A DNA stretch of 64,000 bases. Origin: Roseiarcus sp963836695. Lineage in GTDB: Bacteria; Pseudomonadota; Alphaproteobacteria; Rhizobiales; Beijerinckiaceae. Both the position numbers and the translations under genes were made by a program. Below the pieces are notes generated by a model, which saw nothing but the letters and a program-made list of their open reading frames with translations, had not been told where the DNA came from and searched no databases. Shown here in pieces: positions 63,100-64,000 of the stretch (positions are counted from its first letter, which is position 1; each line of letters opens with the position of its first letter). The stretch is from the NCBI GenBank assembly GCA_963836695.1, contig CAWIKX010000006.1, forward strand, positions 1-64,000. The letters run 5' to 3'.

Positions 63100-64000
63100 A
63101 TGAGACCGGCTGATCTCTTGACCCATCGAGTCGTCTTCACGCCTTCCGGCAAACGTGGCGATTTTGCGGAAGGGGTTAGTCTGCTCGAAGCCGCGCGCGC
63201 GCTTGGCGTCGACCTCGATTCAGTGTGCGGCGGACGCGGTATTTGCGGCCGCTGTCAGATAGACGTCGCCGAGGGCGATTTCGCGAAGCACGCCATCCAT
63301 TCGAGCGCCGATCATGTGACGCCGTCGGGAGCGGTCGAGGATCGATACGCCTTGAAGCGGGGGGCGTTTCCAGCCGGCCGGAGGCTTGGATGCCAGGCCC
63401 GGATTTGCGGCGATCTCGTCATCGACGTGCCGCCCGAGAGCCAGGTCCACCGGCAGGTCATCCGTAAGCGCGCGGAGACCCACCCAATCGAGATCGATCC
63501 AGTCGTCCGCCTCTATTACGTCGAGGTTGCCGAACCGGATATGCACGAGCCGTCGAGCGATCTGAGGCGTCTGCAACAGGCTCTGCATGAGCAATGGGGC
63601 CTCTCCGAAACGCAGGCCGATCTTGCGACGCTCGCCAGCCTTCAGAAGGCGTTGCGCGCCGGGGAATGGAAGGTCACTGTCGCCGTGCGCAAAGGTCGCG
63701 ACATCGTCTCCATCATGCCGGGCTTCGCCGAGCGCGCCTTCGGCGTCGCGATCGATGTCGGCTCGACCACCATCGCGGCCCACCTCACCGATCTCACGAG
63801 CGGTGAGGTTATAGCCGCGGTCGGGGCGATGAACCCGCAGATCCGGTTCGGCGAAGACCTGATGAGCCGCGTATCGTACGTCATGATGAACCCGGGGGGC
63901 GACAAGGAGCTGACGCGCGTGGTGCGTGAGGCGATGGACGCGCTGATTGGCGAAGCCGCGCGCGATGCCGGAGTCGCACGCGGCGAAATCCTGGAAGTGA
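63100..64000 (+). CDS. RACo-type ferredoxin/ASKHA protein (5' part)
   Basis: The first 300 residues of a corrinoid reactivase. An N-terminal 2Fe-2S ferredoxin domain carries four cysteines in VCGGRGICGRCQ and GCQARICG, followed by a linker and the first ASKHA ATPase segment AFGVAIDVGSTTIAAHLTDL. The family restores Co(I) in corrinoid proteins by ATP-dependent reduction, which matches the corrinoid protein gene upstream. The gene continues past the window end; complete relatives are 600-700 residues. Confidence 0.9.
   Translation, partial: MRPADLLTHRVVFTPSGKRGDFAEGVSLLEAARALGVDLDSVCGGRGICGRCQIDVAEGDFAKHAIHSSADHVTPSGAVEDRYALKRGAFPAGRRLGCQARICGDLVIDVPPESQVHRQVIRKRAETHPIEIDPVVRLYYVEVAEPDMHEPSSDLRRLQQALHEQWGLSETQADLATLASLQKALRAGEWKVTVAVRKGRDIVSIMPGFAERAFGVAIDVGSTTIAAHLTDLTSGEVIAAVGAMNPQIRFGEDLMSRVSYVMMNPGGDKELTRVVREAMDALIGEAARDAGVARGEILEV

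Overview
The window looks like chromosome of a GC-rich alphaproteobacterium, probably in the order Hyphomicrobiales. Support comes from base composition, tight ATGA/GTGA gene overlaps, short inverted-repeat families of the kind common there, and the gene content (ABC importers for small organics, PEP-CTERM proteins, a corrinoid methyl-transfer module). There is no rRNA, prophage, complete insertion sequence or CRISPR array. One tRNA gene (Tyr) is present.

Layout. 0-5.8 kb, minus strand: CobW-type GTPase with a small conserved partner, then the LamB/YcsF, BCCP, biotin carboxylase, KipI and KipA genes; together these resemble a urea carboxylase taken apart into subunits plus a 5-oxoprolinase-type hydrolase. 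5.9-19.9 kb, plus strand: a substrate-binding-like protein without a signal peptide, a GntR regulator with two winged helices, a spermidine/putrescine-type ABC importer, two SDRs, a Tat-exported binding protein, two amidase-signature enzymes, a polysaccharide-deacetylase-fold hydrolase close to cyclic imide hydrolases, and a cyclase-family metal hydrolase. I read 0-20 kb as one catabolic island for a cyclic amide or imide. 20-25 kb: ABC exporter, glycosyltransferase, broken MFS gene, PRC-barrel protein. 25.3-30.7 kb: BMP-type nucleoside ABC importer with nucleoside hydrolase. 30.8-37.5 kb: tRNA-Tyr, cupin, small membrane proteins, PEP-CTERM protein, fatty acid hydroxylase, then a decayed stretch (paralogue fragment, broken pentapeptide-repeat gene, nitroreductase remnant, repeats). 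37.8-45.4 kb: SDR, DMT transporter, hydroxylase, MarC, xylulokinase, cold-shock protein and a DadA-like oxidase, lying between two copies of an unidentified structured repeat. 45.5-50.5 kb: glutarate CoA-transferase and glutaryl-CoA dehydrogenase, LOG, SodB, stress proteins. 50.6-54.1 kb: ribose-type sugar ABC importer. 54.4-61 kb: PEP-CTERM protein, YgfZ, dihydroorotase, MaoC/SDR pair, FMN reductase, SDR, nitrilase-superfamily hydrolase. 61.1-64 kb: corrinoid protein, DUF1638, small 'virulence factor' domain protein and a RACo-type ferredoxin/ASKHA protein cut by the window end.

An important caveat: at least eighteen reading-frame breaks occur in otherwise well conserved genes, and nearly all can be repaired by removing one extra base, often in a short G or C run. 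This points to insertion-type sequencing or assembly error as the main cause, although the 32.5-37.5 kb stretch also shows genuine decay. The most interesting biology is the cyclic imide/amide island (0-20 kb), the covarying hairpin element at 37.7 and 45.3 kb, and a palindromic repeat that extends the DUF1638 reading frame.
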